From assembly GCA_030428405.1 (NCBI GenBank), contig JAUIEH010000142.1, positions 1 to 6,949 of the forward strand: a stretch of 6,949 bases of DNA. Direction: 5' to 3'. How positions within the stretch are numbered: the first letter of the stretch is position 1; the number at the start of each line of letters is the position of its first letter. The notes under the pieces were generated by a model that saw nothing but the letters and a program-made list of their open reading frames with translations, was not told where the DNA came from and ran no database searches. The position numbers and the translations under genes were made by a program. The stretch comes from Alphaproteobacteria bacterium (GTDB taxonomy: Bacteria; Pseudomonadota; Alphaproteobacteria; Caulobacterales; Maricaulaceae). Below, one piece after another: positions 6,648 to 6,949 of this stretch.

Positions 6648-6949
6648 ATGCGACGCGATCACCGACCCAAATGGCTGCGCGATCTCCATGACGGCTACGA
6701 AGCCTGGTGGGCGAAACGCTTCTTGCGCCCGCAATTTGAAGCGCTCGGCGCGGATCCGATCATCGTCCGGCCATGGCATGTGCAGGTGTTCGGCGCAGGC
6801 ATCAGCGCCGGCGATCATCTTCACGCGCTCGCCAGCGCGGACTCGCCCATCCGGCTGACGACCTGGCCGGCGCCGGGCAATCGCGCCCAGATCGTGCTTG
6901 GAGATTGCGTCCTGCTCACCGGCGGCGTGCGCTTGTTATGCGCAAACCG
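6648..6949 (+). CDS. Hexapeptide-repeat (left-handed beta-helix) acyltransferase, 3' end outside window
   Basis: The first 100 codons are open to the window edge. Residues 1-60 form a helical N-terminal part (KWLRDLHDGYEAWWAKRFLRPQFEALG) leading to PIIVRPWHVQVFGAGISAGD. From about residue 68 the spacing IRLTTW, then IVLGDCVLLTGGVRLLCAN shows the every-sixth-residue hydrophobic pattern of hexapeptide-repeat acyltransferases, which use acetyl-CoA or another acyl-CoA on sugars, amino acids or similar acceptors. The catalytic histidine and most coils lie beyond the window, so the substrate cannot be guessed. The start is ATG 6648, with AGGA nine bases upstream. It is divergent from the DUF3253 gene. 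Confidence 0.78.
   Translation, partial: MRRDHRPKWLRDLHDGYEAWWAKRFLRPQFEALGADPIIVRPWHVQVFGAGISAGDHLHALASADSPIRLTTWPAPGNRAQIVLGDCVLLTGGVRLLCAN

Overview
The window looks like ordinary chromosome from a high-GC alphaproteobacterium, possibly of the Hyphomonadaceae/Maricaulaceae/Caulobacter type. That placement is an inference from strong GC preference at third codon positions, tightly overlapping genes and the kinds of proteins present. No marker gene fixes the taxon. Coding density is very high. I see no tRNA, rRNA, CRISPR array, transposase, integrase or phage gene.

Layout. Positions 1-2106 (+ strand) hold the 3' part of a two-gene ABC importer operon: a truncated FbpB-type permease and its complete FbpC-type ATPase, joined by a TGATG overlap. 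The likely role is ferric iron uptake across the inner membrane. Only 23 bases separate it from the convergent block. Positions 2130-6569 (- strand) hold six genes. In transcription order they are a DUF3253 protein, a GNAT acetyltransferase, a uracil-DNA glycosylase superfamily protein with a complete four-cysteine iron-sulfur ligand pattern, a probable lipoprotein alpha/beta hydrolase, a methyltransferase-like protein, and a leucine-type amino acid dehydrogenase. The first four overlap or abut, so they probably form one transcript. The dehydrogenase is set apart by a 71-base gap with a perfect 9-bp inverted repeat. From 6648 (+ strand) the 5' end of a hexapeptide-repeat acyltransferase runs off the window, divergent from the DUF3253 gene.

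The six minus-strand genes do not form an obvious pathway. The cluster looks like a housekeeping operon of convenience: DNA repair, small-molecule acetylation, lipid or ester hydrolysis, and branched-chain amino acid catabolism. I did not find a convincing new biological system. The items most worth a second look are the atypical motif 1 of the glycosylase, the choice of start for the hydrolase, the unassigned methyltransferase-like protein and the hairpin before the dehydrogenase gene.
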